NCBI GenBank assembly: GCA_015521945.1
Contig: WANG01000078.1
Coordinates: 1 to 8,228, forward strand
Direction: 5' to 3'
Source of the DNA: Candidatus Hydrothermarchaeota archaeon
Lineage (GTDB): Archaea > Hydrothermarchaeota > Hydrothermarchaeia > Hydrothermarchaeales > BMS3B
DNA: 8,228 nt
In this document: positions 1 through 5,703 of the stretch, one piece after another
Layout: each line of letters begins with the position of its first letter
Position numbering within the stretch: position 1 is the stretch's first letter
The notes under the pieces: model-generated
What the model saw: only the letters and a program-made list of their open reading frames with translations
What the model was told of the DNA's origin: nothing
Databases searched by the model: none
Translations under genes and position numbers: made by a program

Positions 1-1
1 G

Positions 2-22
2 GGGCTGATGGGAGCATTCTGA
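2..22 (+). CDS. Possible C-terminal tail of an upstream gene (partial)
   Basis: A frame entering from the left edge reads GLMGAF and stops at TGA (20-22). The stop overlaps the Shine-Dalgarno sequence of tatA, which is the usual arrangement inside an operon. Six residues are far too few to identify a product. A tatC or another tatA-linked gene is possible but there is no sequence evidence for it. Another frame is also open through this stretch, so even the existence of this gene is uncertain. Confidence 0.25.
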   Translation, partial: GLMGAF

Positions 23-32
23 GGTGGTTACC

Positions 33-224
33 ATGCCGTGGCTTGGCGGGCAGGAGCTTCTGGTTGTTCTTCTGATACTCCTTCTGCTCTTCGGCAGCAG
101 CAAGCTTCCGGAGCTTGCCCGCTCTCTCGGAAGGGCGAGGAAGGAGTTCAAGAAGGGGCTTGAGGAGGAGGGGGAGGAGAAGAAGCCGGGGGAAGAGAAG
201 AAGGAGGAGAGCGGGGGCAGCTAA
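33..224 (+). CDS. tatA: TatA/E family twin-arginine translocase subunit
   Basis: This 63-residue protein is the pore-forming or membrane-thinning subunit of the Tat pathway, which exports folded proteins across the cytoplasmic membrane. It has the full TatA plan: a short N-terminus, one membrane helix (about 6-20), the FG hinge (20-21), an amphipathic helix with the family signature KLPELARSLGRARKEFKKG (24-42), and a Glu/Lys-rich soluble tail (43-63). Length is normal for the family. The ATG at 33 is preferred over the GTG at 24 because that GTG lies inside the purine-rich SD GAGGTGG (21-27), which is then 5 nt from the ATG. The SD overlaps the stop of a possible upstream frame, suggesting an operon. 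Its TAA overlaps the stop of the convergent TSUP gene. Confidence 0.93.
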   Translation: MPWLGGQELLVVLLILLLLFGSSKLPELARSLGRARKEFKKGLEEEGEEKKPGEEKKEESGGS

Positions 225-1177
225 GGGGGAAGCAGGCTCTCCCCCAGGAAGCCCATGCTCAGGTACCTAATACCAACGTAGAAGGCGAGGAGGGCGAAGA
301 GAACCCTGAGGTGCACCTCGCTCAGGCGTGCTGAGGTTTTTGAGCCGATAAAGGAGCCAAGGGCAACCCCCGCAAGCTCGGCGAGGAGCAGGGTGAAGTC
401 AACGGCAACCTTCTTTACCGCCATGTAGGTGGTGATGCTCACGCTCATGCCCACGAGCACGGCAAGGGCTGAGGTGCCAGCGACGATGTAGTAGGGCAGG
501 CGTAGCACGCTGGTGAGGAAGGGCACGTACAGGAAGCCCCCTCCAACCCCCAGCAGGGACGCCACGGAGCCCACGCAGAAGCCCGCGATGAAGGGGAGCA
601 CGGGAGGGAAGGAGTAGCTCTTCCCCGAGAAGGTAAAGCGGACCCGCCGCAGGGATACCTCCTCCAGGCGCACCTCACCCCTGAGGCTCCTCCTCCTGTG
701 CCTGCTCTCCCACAGCAGGTAGGCACCCACCAGCAGGGTGAAGCCGCCGAAGTATCCGAGGTAGCTCCTCAGGCTCATCCTGCCCGCGCTCAGGAGGGGC
801 ACCAGCACGCTGCCCGCCACGGCTCCCGCACCGAGGGACACGCTGAGGGGCGGCACCAGCCTGCGCTCCCTTGCATAGCTCAGGCACGCCACCAGAGCCG
901 AGAAGCCCACAAGCCACTGGTTGGACACCCGTATGCTGTCCGTCACCCGCCTGCTCAGCTCGGGGTCGGTCTCAGCAACGGAGGACGCAAACCCTCCAAG
1001 CCCCAGCACGGTTATGTGCCCCACGGCTGCGAGTATCCCTCCGAAGGCGCCTACGGTGGCGAAGGTCCACCCCACCACCACACCCCACAACAGGGCAACC
1101 GGGAGGCTGAGCTCGGGGGCGCCCTCAATTCCCAAGAAGGGGCGGGCGGCGAGGACGAGCTGGAGGGGCACCAGCAT
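221..1177 (-). CDS. TSUP family (TauE/SafE-like) anion exporter
   Basis: This 318-residue polytopic membrane protein resembles the TSUP/TauE-SafE family, whose members are linked to transport of sulfite, sulfonates or other small organic anions. The best motif is LLGVGGGFLYVPFL (208-221), the glycine-rich motif that opens the C-terminal repeat. The N-terminal half carries a degenerate counterpart, TVGAFGGILAAVGH (41-54), as expected for the internal two-fold repeat. Each half has about four hydrophobic segments. They are split by a long basic and charged cytoplasmic loop (about 157-190, starting with RHRRR). The ATG at 1177 has no SD, but a BRE/TATA-like box sits 27 bp upstream, so the mRNA is probably leaderless. 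Substrate cannot be read from the sequence; sulfur oxyanions are the family-based guess. It is convergent with tatA, with stops overlapping by 4 bp. Confidence 0.85.
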   Translation of the reverse strand: MLVPLQLVLAARPFLGIEGAPELSLPVALLWGVVVGWTFATVGAFGGILAAVGHITVLGLGGFASSVAETDPELSRRVTDSIRVSNQWLVGFSALVACLSYARERRLVPPLSVSLGAGAVAGSVLVPLLSAGRMSLRSYLGYFGGFTLLVGAYLLWESRHRRRSLRGEVRLEEVSLRRVRFTFSGKSYSFPPVLPFIAGFCVGSVASLLGVGGGFLYVPFLTSVLRLPYYIVAGTSALAVLVGMSVSITTYMAVKKVAVDFTLLLAELAGVALGSFIGSKTSARLSEVHLRVLFALLAFYVGIRYLSMGFLGESLLPP

Positions 1178-1200
1178 GAGAGAAGGTTGTGAGGGTGTGC

Positions 1201-1213
1201 TAAAAAACCTTTG
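1201..1213 (-). promoter_or_regulatory. BRE/TATA promoter of the TSUP gene, probably leaderless
   Basis: Read on the minus strand this is CAAAGGTTTTTTA: a purine-rich BRE-like part followed by a T-rich TATA box. Its centre lies 27 bp upstream of the ATG at 1177, which would place the transcription start at or next to the start codon. That fits the absence of an SD. The same AAGGTTT core occurs at two other promoter candidates in the window. Confidence 0.5.
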
Positions 1214-1256
1214 CCACGTTACTTAGAGGTGAATCTAACAACCCAGAAAAGTGATT

Positions 1257-1296
1257 GCTCACAGGCTCACGGCTCATGCATTGACCATGCTCACAG
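1257..1296 (+). repeat. Cluster of four GCTCAC/GCTCAT repeats upstream of dnaG
   Basis: Within 38 bp the hexamer GCTCAC occurs at 1257, 1265 and 1289, and GCTCAT at 1272. Two copies extend to GCTCACAG (1257-1264 and 1289-1296). The cluster is in the divergent region between the TSUP gene and dnaG. Direct repeats here could bind a regulator of either gene; nothing in the sequence proves it. Confidence 0.35.
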
Positions 1297-1309
1297 AGGT
1301 AATTTACCT
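1297..1309. promoter_or_regulatory. 13 bp palindrome AGGTAATTTACCT; possible dnaG promoter or operator
   Basis: Six-base arms AGGTAA and TTACCT flank a single central T. With its upstream bases the site reads AGAGGTAATTTA, a weak match to the RAAGGTTTWWWA-like promoters elsewhere in the window. It may therefore be the BRE/TATA of dnaG, giving a start near 1329 and a leader of about 70 nt, or an operator in that position. No better TATA box was seen before dnaG. Confidence 0.35.
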
Positions 1310-1399
1310 GAAGCGTAGTGCCAGTGTAGAGGAGCGGGAGAGTGAGCAGGTACAGCCGAGCAGTTGCTTTTCTGGGGGTATGAAAAGGAGGATGACAGG

Positions 1400-2629
1400 A
1401 TGGGTAAGATTGACCTGGGTACAACTAAGTACGTCATTCATGCGAGAATTGAGACCAACGGTGTGGTTGAGAAGCCTGATGTTGTTGGTGCCATCTTCGG
1501 GCAGACCGAGGGGCTGCTCGGCAACGACCTTGACCTCAGGGAGCTCCAGAAGACGGGCAGGATAGGCAGGATAGAGGTTGACGTGGAGTCTGTGGGTGGC
1601 AAGTCCAGGGGCACCGTGAAGGTGCCCTCCAGCCTGGACAAGATAGAGACGGCGATACTCGCAGCCGCCTTGGAGACCATAGACAGAGTGGGCCCCTGCG
1701 AGGCCAGGATGACGGTGGAGCGCATAGAGGACGTCAGGGTGAGCAAGCGCAGGCGTGTTGTGGAGAGGGCGAAGGAGATACTCACCACCATGGTTGAGGA
1801 CATAACCCCCGACAGCATAGAGATAACCGAGGAGGTCAAGGAGAGCATAAGGCTCAGGGAGATACGGGAGTACGGTCCCGAGAAGCTGCCCGCAGGTCCC
1901 AACATAGACGACAGCGACGCCATAATCGTGGTTGAGGGCAGGGCGGACGTGCTGCTGCTCCTGAAGTACGGCATAAAGAACGCCATAGCTGTGGAAGGCA
2001 CCAGCATCCCCAAGACCATAGTCAACCTGAGCAAGAAGAAGACGGTGACCGCCTTCGTTGACGGTGACCGCGGAGGGGAGCTCATCCTCAGGGAGCTCCT
2101 CCAGGTGGCTGAGGTTGACTTCGTGGCAAGGGCGCCGGATGGCAAGGAGGTGGAGGACCTCACCAAGAAGGAGATATTCAAGGCGCTGCGCAACAAGGTG
2201 CCGGCGGAGCAGGTGATGGACTACCTGTCCATCAAGAAGAAGGAGGAGCCCAAGCCCTTCGCCCCCAGGAAGAGCCAGCGCCAGAAGAAGCAGCAGGCGG
2301 CGCAGCAGGCTCAGCAAGCCCAGGACAACGGCAAGCTTGAGACCTTCAGGAAGTTCTTCACCGACCTCTCGGGCACCCTCAAGGCCTTCCTGCTGGACAA
2401 GGATGCCAACATAATCAAAGAGGTGGCGGTCAGGGACCTGGCAATGGCGCTCAAGAACTCCAAGGAAGTGGTGTCGGTGGTGATATTTGACGGCGTTATA
2501 ACCCAGCGCCTGGTGGAGATAGCGGCGGAGAAGGAGGTTGAGTGCTTGGTCGGGGCGAAGGTGGGCAACATCGTCAAGAAGCCAGCCAGCATCCGGCTGC
2601 TCACCGCCTCCGACTTAGGGGTCGGGTGA
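1400..2629 (+). CDS. dnaG: Archaeal DnaG (Toprim-domain primase-like protein)
   Basis: This 409-residue protein is the archaeal DnaG homologue. In studied archaea it is mainly a core partner of the RNA exosome (with Csl4, assisting poly(A)-rich substrate degradation) and has weak primase activity. The N-terminal region (1-165) contains the conserved stretch PDVVGAIFGQTEGLLGNDLD (26-45) and LQKTGRIGRIEV. The Toprim domain follows (about 172-250), with the catalytic Glu in VVEG (E179) and the DxD-type motif DGDRGG (D221, D223). A Lys/Gln/Ala linker (about 279-311, CAG-rich DNA) joins a C-terminal domain (312-409). The ATG at 1400 has an excellent SD, GGAGGATGA (1387-1395), 4 nt upstream. An in-frame upstream ATG at 1364 would precede that SD and is unlikely. 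Convergent with AOR, with 2 bp between the stops. Confidence 0.96.
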   Translation: MGKIDLGTTKYVIHARIETNGVVEKPDVVGAIFGQTEGLLGNDLDLRELQKTGRIGRIEVDVESVGGKSRGTVKVPSSLDKIETAILAAALETIDRVGPCEARMTVERIEDVRVSKRRRVVERAKEILTTMVEDITPDSIEITEEVKESIRLREIREYGPEKLPAGPNIDDSDAIIVVEGRADVLLLLKYGIKNAIAVEGTSIPKTIVNLSKKKTVTAFVDGDRGGELILRELLQVAEVDFVARAPDGKEVEDLTKKEIFKALRNKVPAEQVMDYLSIKKKEEPKPFAPRKSQRQKKQQAAQQAQQAQDNGKLETFRKFFTDLSGTLKAFLLDKDANIIKEVAVRDLAMALKNSKEVVSVVIFDGVITQRLVEIAAEKEVECLVGAKVGNIVKKPASIRLLTASDLGVG

Positions 2630-2631
2630 GC

Positions 2632-4290
2632 TCAGCACCTCCTCAGGGAGCGGTACTCCTCAAGGGGCTCAAGGGTTGCCCGCATGCCCGCTGATGGGCC
2701 CGAGGGTATCTCATGGGTTAAAAGCCTCTCCGGGAGGGTGTCCTCCTCCTCGCCCACCCCCTCCCTGCGGTTGAACCTCACCTCCATGCAGAATATCCTC
2801 TCTCCTCTCCTGAGGAGCTCCTCCGGGCTCAGGTGCTCCCCGGAGGCGAGGGTGAATAGCCTGGCGTAGTTCTCAGGAGCCAGAGCTCTCGCGGTGAACC
2901 TGCACATCACCAAGGAATCAATGGCAGCGTGCAGGTCCTGCCTGTGCTTGACCAGCTCAGCCTTCCCCTGAGTGGTGCGCCTGTCCACCGTCTGGGCGAG
3001 GTACTCATCAACGTACACGGGAGCGCGCAGGTGGCACCCGCCCCTGGGGGAGGTGGCGTATGCCAGGGCAACACCAACTCCACCCCTGGGGTCGTAGCCG
3101 GGGAGCTCAAGCCGCTTCACGCTGATGCTGTGCTCCGGAAGAGCTCTTGCGCTTCCTTCAGCGAGAGCCATGCCCTCACCCTCCCGCTCCGCTATCTGCC
3201 CGAGAAGCCTTAAAGCGAGCCTGAAGTCCCCCCAGCAGGGGTTGCCCCGCTGCTCCAGCGCCTCAAAGTACGCCGCTAAGGTGCCCCCCGCTGAGATGGT
3301 GTCCATCCCGAGCTCGTCGCACACCCGTGCGAGCCTGACCACATGCTCCAGCTCCCCTATCCCCAGGTTGGGCCCCAGGGCAAAGAGGCTCTCGTACTCA
3401 AGGCTTCCAGCCTCAGCCTTACCCACCCTTATGCGCTTTCCGCACCTCAGGGGGCAGGAGAAGCACCCCTCCTCCGCCTGCAGGTGCCCTATCACCTCCT
3501 CCGCGCCGAAGCTCCCGGCGTGCTCAAACACTCCAGCTGAGAAGTTGCGGGTGGGGAGCACCCCCAGGAAGTTCACCTTCTCAAGCACGTTGGGGGTGCC
3601 GTACCTCTTCAGGGTCATGCAGGCGGGGTTTGAAAGCAGCTTCCTGTGGCACTTCAGCGCCTCTGCCCTGAAAGCCGCTGGCTCCGCCAGGGGTATCCCG
3701 AGGGTGCCCTGCACCGCCAGCGCCTTCACCCTCTTGCTCCCGAGCACCGCACCCAGGCCGCCTCTGCCAAAGGCTCTGGAGCCGTGCATTATGCTGGCGA
3801 ACCTCACTAAGTTCTCCCCCGCCCTTCCGATGCACGCAACGGCGCACCTGCCGAGTTTGCTCCTCAGCACCCTCTCGGTTTCCGAGGTGCTCCTACCCCG
3901 CAGCTCCTCCGCGGGGATAACCCTGCACCCCTCACTGGTAACGTGAAGCCAGCTCCACTCTTCAGCCACGCCCGTGATAGCCAAGGCAGAGTAGCCGGTT
4001 CTGCGCAGGTGGTACCCGAAGCTCCCACCGCAGTGGGAGTCAAACACGGTCAGGGTCAGGGGGGACTTCGCCACGGCGCAGGCTCTGCCGGATGCGGGAG
4101 CAGGGGTGCCGGTGAGCACACCCGTGCAGAAGGTTATTATGCTCCGCTCCTCTAAGGGGTCAGCACCCGCCGGCAGGTGCTCCGCCAGAACCTCAACCCC
4201 CAGCCCCCTGCCGCCCAGATGCTCAAGACCCCGCACCTCCTCCCAGGTCTCCCCTGTGCTCACGTCCACCCAGAGCACCCTGTGCTCCAC
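2632..4290 (-). CDS. Aldehyde ferredoxin oxidoreductase family protein (tungsten-pterin, Fe4S4)
   Basis: This 552-residue protein belongs to the AOR family of cytoplasmic tungsten-bispterin enzymes that oxidise aldehydes to carboxylates and reduce ferredoxin. The N-terminal pterin domain has LGGRGLG (25-31) and FGRGGLGAVLGSKRVKA (174-190). The cluster ligands are visible as C276-x2-C279-x3-C283 plus C463 in the VMCRFT motif. LEYE (297-300), GPNLGIGE and DPRGGVGVALAYATSPRGGCH (400-420) match the family core. The usual WD-containing C-terminal tail after an LRGW-like motif is missing: this protein ends LRRC, 2 bp before the dnaG stop, about 20 residues short by my recollection. The start is GTG, directly after the preceding stop, with SD GGGTGGTGGG (4295-4304) 4 nt away. 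It is the third gene of the mfnB operon. AOR versus the FOR, GOR or benzoyl-CoA reductase subfamilies cannot be settled by eye. Confidence 0.93.
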   Translation of the reverse strand: MEHRVLWVDVSTGETWEEVRGLEHLGGRGLGVEVLAEHLPAGADPLEERSIITFCTGVLTGTPAPASGRACAVAKSPLTLTVFDSHCGGSFGYHLRRTGYSALAITGVAEEWSWLHVTSEGCRVIPAEELRGRSTSETERVLRSKLGRCAVACIGRAGENLVRFASIMHGSRAFGRGGLGAVLGSKRVKALAVQGTLGIPLAEPAAFRAEALKCHRKLLSNPACMTLKRYGTPNVLEKVNFLGVLPTRNFSAGVFEHAGSFGAEEVIGHLQAEEGCFSCPLRCGKRIRVGKAEAGSLEYESLFALGPNLGIGELEHVVRLARVCDELGMDTISAGGTLAAYFEALEQRGNPCWGDFRLALRLLGQIAEREGEGMALAEGSARALPEHSISVKRLELPGYDPRGGVGVALAYATSPRGGCHLRAPVYVDEYLAQTVDRRTTQGKAELVKHRQDLHAAIDSLVMCRFTARALAPENYARLFTLASGEHLSPEELLRRGERIFCMEVRFNRREGVGEEEDTLPERLLTHEIPSGPSAGMRATLEPLEEYRSLRRC

Positions 4291-4857
4291 CTATCCCACC
4301 ACCCGCAGCCCCAGTATCTCCCACACCGCCCCCGCCAGGAGGAGCCCCACAACCCAGGGGTAAGCCCGCAGGGCGGTGGTGATTCCACGACGGGGCTCAC
4401 CGCGCAGAGCGCTCAGGAACACCTCAATTCCGGCGGCTGAGGCGATGCTGTAGGCGGTGAACTCCAGTGCAACGGTTCCGCCCACGAGCACAGCGTAGCC
4501 AATGGTGTTGAGGGTGCCGCAGTACACCAGCCCCACGTAGAAGGCACGCCACGCGCCGAGGACAACGGTGGCAGGAGGAAAAACCCCAGCCAGGCTTGCG
4601 AGCAGGGCTCCGTAGGTGAGGTTGTACCCGAAGGTCAGAGCTATGCCCTGCACCAGCATCCCCTCCCTCACAAGGCTCAGAATCTGCTGGATGGGCTGGT
4701 GGGTGGCGAGGGATGCAGCAAACTTGGTGCGCATCTCAAGCGCCCACTCAAGCTCCAAGCAGGCGCTGAGGTAGCCGGCAAGCAGGGCTGCGAGATGCAC
4801 GCCCACCATGCCGAGGGTGAGCCCCCTGAGCTCCTGCAGCGCCTCAAGGGTTCGCAT
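4291..4857 (-). CDS. SpoIIM/DUF95-like integral membrane protein
   Basis: This 188-residue protein has about five hydrophobic segments (roughly 13-33, 68-92, 95-113, 119-145 and 166-186). It resembles the stage II sporulation protein M/DUF95 family in length and arrangement: an FGYN element (77-80) in the second segment, and GTVALEFTAYSIASAAGIE (127-145), matching the family's HGxxE-like region followed by a small-residue helix. The His of that motif is absent here, so the assignment is tentative. In bacteria SpoIIM acts in engulfment. The role of the widespread archaeal members is not established. It lies between mfnB and the AOR gene with zero-nucleotide junctions (TGA|ATG upstream, TAG|GTG downstream), so all three are almost certainly co-translated. 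It could anchor or serve a membrane process linked to those enzymes (inference). Confidence 0.6.
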   Translation of the reverse strand: MRTLEALQELRGLTLGMVGVHLAALLAGYLSACLELEWALEMRTKFAASLATHQPIQQILSLVREGMLVQGIALTFGYNLTYGALLASLAGVFPPATVVLGAWRAFYVGLVYCGTLNTIGYAVLVGGTVALEFTAYSIASAAGIEVFLSALRGEPRRGITTALRAYPWVVGLLLAGAVWEILGLRVVG

Positions 4858-5556
4858 TCACCCCACCAGCCTCTTGAGCTGCCTGACACGCTCCGCCGAG
4901 ATTCCAGCTTCCCTCCTGCCACCCTCGCAGGCGGCGCTTCTCACGCCAGCTATGTCCGCCCCCAGCTCCTTGACCCTGAGTAAGTCCCTGCTGGAGAGCC
5001 TCCCTGCAAGGGCGCACACCAGCCCGAGCTCATGGGCGAGCTCCACGAAGGCTCTTATCTCCTCCTCGGACATGCAGGAGAACAGTCCACCGCCCTGCTT
5101 GATGGCGGTGTCTATCATCACCCCGTGGGCACCGCACTCCTGCGCCACCTCCGGCAGGTGAGCCGGGGCAAGGGAGCCCACCCTCGCGTGGTCGGCGTAG
5201 CAGGCGAGCACCACCCTGGCACCGTACTCCGAAGCCGCCCTCACCACCGCCCTCCCCATCTCAACCGCCTGCTCGGGGGTGCGTATGCCGTAGAGGCCGG
5301 CCTTAACGTAGTCCACCCCAAGGGAGGCAAGCGCATGAGCCACCAGGCTGGCGCTTCCCGGCTTGAAGTCCAAATCCCCCGCGGTGGCGCTGAGCTCAGC
5401 CCTGCCCTTAACCGCCTCCACGACCTCCCGCACCTTCCAGGGGAAGGAGGCTCCCAGGGAGCCCTCCTCCGGATTCTTCACGTCAACTATATCTGCTCCG
5501 CCTCTGACAGCTTCCAGAGCACCCCTGGCGCCTCTGGGACTAACCAGAAGCTTCAT
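4858..5556 (-). CDS. mfnB: (5-formylfuran-3-yl)methyl phosphate synthase
   Basis: This 232-residue protein is MfnB (DUF556), a TIM-barrel enzyme that condenses two glyceraldehyde 3-phosphates into 4-(hydroxymethyl)-2-furancarboxaldehyde phosphate, the furan precursor of methanofuran. The N-terminal signature LLVSPRGARGALEAVRGGAD leads into IVDVKNPEEGSLGASFPW (23-40), and K27 corresponds to the lysine reported as essential in the Methanocaldococcus enzyme. YVKAGLYG (83-90, K85) and MIDTAIKQGGGLF (147-159, K153) supply the other conserved lysines, and AGVRSAACEGGRR (198-210) is the conserved C-terminal phosphate-site region. Length is normal. The ATG at 5556 has no SD but has a TATA box 27 bp upstream, suggesting a leaderless mRNA. 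It heads an operon with a SpoIIM-like gene and an AOR gene. Presence implies methanofuran-dependent C1 metabolism. Confidence 0.95.
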   Translation of the reverse strand: MKLLVSPRGARGALEAVRGGADIVDVKNPEEGSLGASFPWKVREVVEAVKGRAELSATAGDLDFKPGSASLVAHALASLGVDYVKAGLYGIRTPEQAVEMGRAVVRAASEYGARVVLACYADHARVGSLAPAHLPEVAQECGAHGVMIDTAIKQGGGLFSCMSEEEIRAFVELAHELGLVCALAGRLSSRDLLRVKELGADIAGVRSAACEGGRREAGISAERVRQLKRLVG

Positions 5557-5579
5557 GTTAGGTTACCTGTAGCGGGAGG

Positions 5580-5594
5580 TTTAAATCAGTTTTG
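5580..5594 (-). promoter_or_regulatory. TATA promoter of the mfnB operon, probably leaderless
   Basis: Minus-strand reading is CAAAACTGATTTAAA, with TATA box ATTTAAA centred 27 bp upstream of the mfnB ATG. The identical 27 bp spacing is seen for the TSUP gene, and neither has an SD. A small dyad, AGGTTACCT (5560-5568), lies between the box and the ATG and would overlap the transcription start; it may be chance. Confidence 0.5.
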
Positions 5595-5616
5595 GATACC
5601 CCGCTTAAAGTAAACG

Positions 5617-5628
5617 CAAGGTTTTTAA
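5617..5628 (+). promoter_or_regulatory. BRE/TATA promoter of the SRPBCC gene
   Basis: CAAGGTTTTTAA shares the AAGGTTT core with the TSUP promoter and the right-edge promoter. A start about 26 bp downstream would fall near 5650, inside the 5632-5661 inverted repeat. A second AT-rich stretch, CTTAAAGTAA (5604-5613), could start transcription near the beginning of that repeat instead. The core is also part of the palindrome AGGTTTTTAACCT (5619-5631). Confidence 0.45.
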
Positions 5629-5631
5629 CCT

Positions 5632-5661
5632 GCTCCCTCCGAGGCTCTAACAGGAGGGAGC
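5632..5661 (+). repeat. 9 bp perfect inverted repeat, potential leader hairpin or operator
   Basis: GCTCCCTCC (5632-5640) and GGAGGGAGC (5653-5661) are exact reverse complements separated by 12 nt. As RNA it would form a very stable GC-rich stem in which the right arm holds a purine-rich SD-like GGAGGG. As DNA it is an operator-like dyad just downstream of the TATA box. It has no T-tract and lies at the start of a gene, so it is not read as a terminator. Confidence 0.55.
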
Positions 5662-5703
5662 CCGCTGAGCAGCCGGGATGCAGAGGAAGGCGCTCTGGTT
5701 GAG

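Noticed and set aside
1251..1311. Possible C/D-box small RNA upstream of dnaG (GTGATTG near 1251 and CTGA at 1308)
   Set aside because: The first box deviates from RUGAUGA at its last bases and no internal D'/C' boxes are visible.
1251..1565. Plus-strand frame starting upstream of dnaG in another phase
   Set aside because: It overlaps the dnaG start region, has no good SD and no recognisable protein pattern.
1304..2317. Long minus-strand open frame (337 codons) opposite dnaG, and another at 1438-2196
   Set aside because: Leu/His/Tyr- or Ser-rich translations with no recognisable domain, lying opposite a fully convincing dnaG. Long antisense frames are expected in GC-rich DNA.
2270..2332. 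CAG-rich tract inside dnaG as a tandem repeat or mobile remnant
   Set aside because: The repeat is imperfect and in frame, and encodes the Lys/Gln/Ala linker before the C-terminal domain of DnaG.
3125..3946. 273-codon plus-strand open frame opposite the AOR gene
   Set aside because: Ser/Pro/Ala-rich composition typical of an antisense frame; the AOR motifs on the other strand are decisive.
5632..5661. Reading the GC-rich inverted repeat as a transcription terminator
   Set aside because: No T-tract follows on either strand and it lies between two divergent promoters, where no transcript should end.
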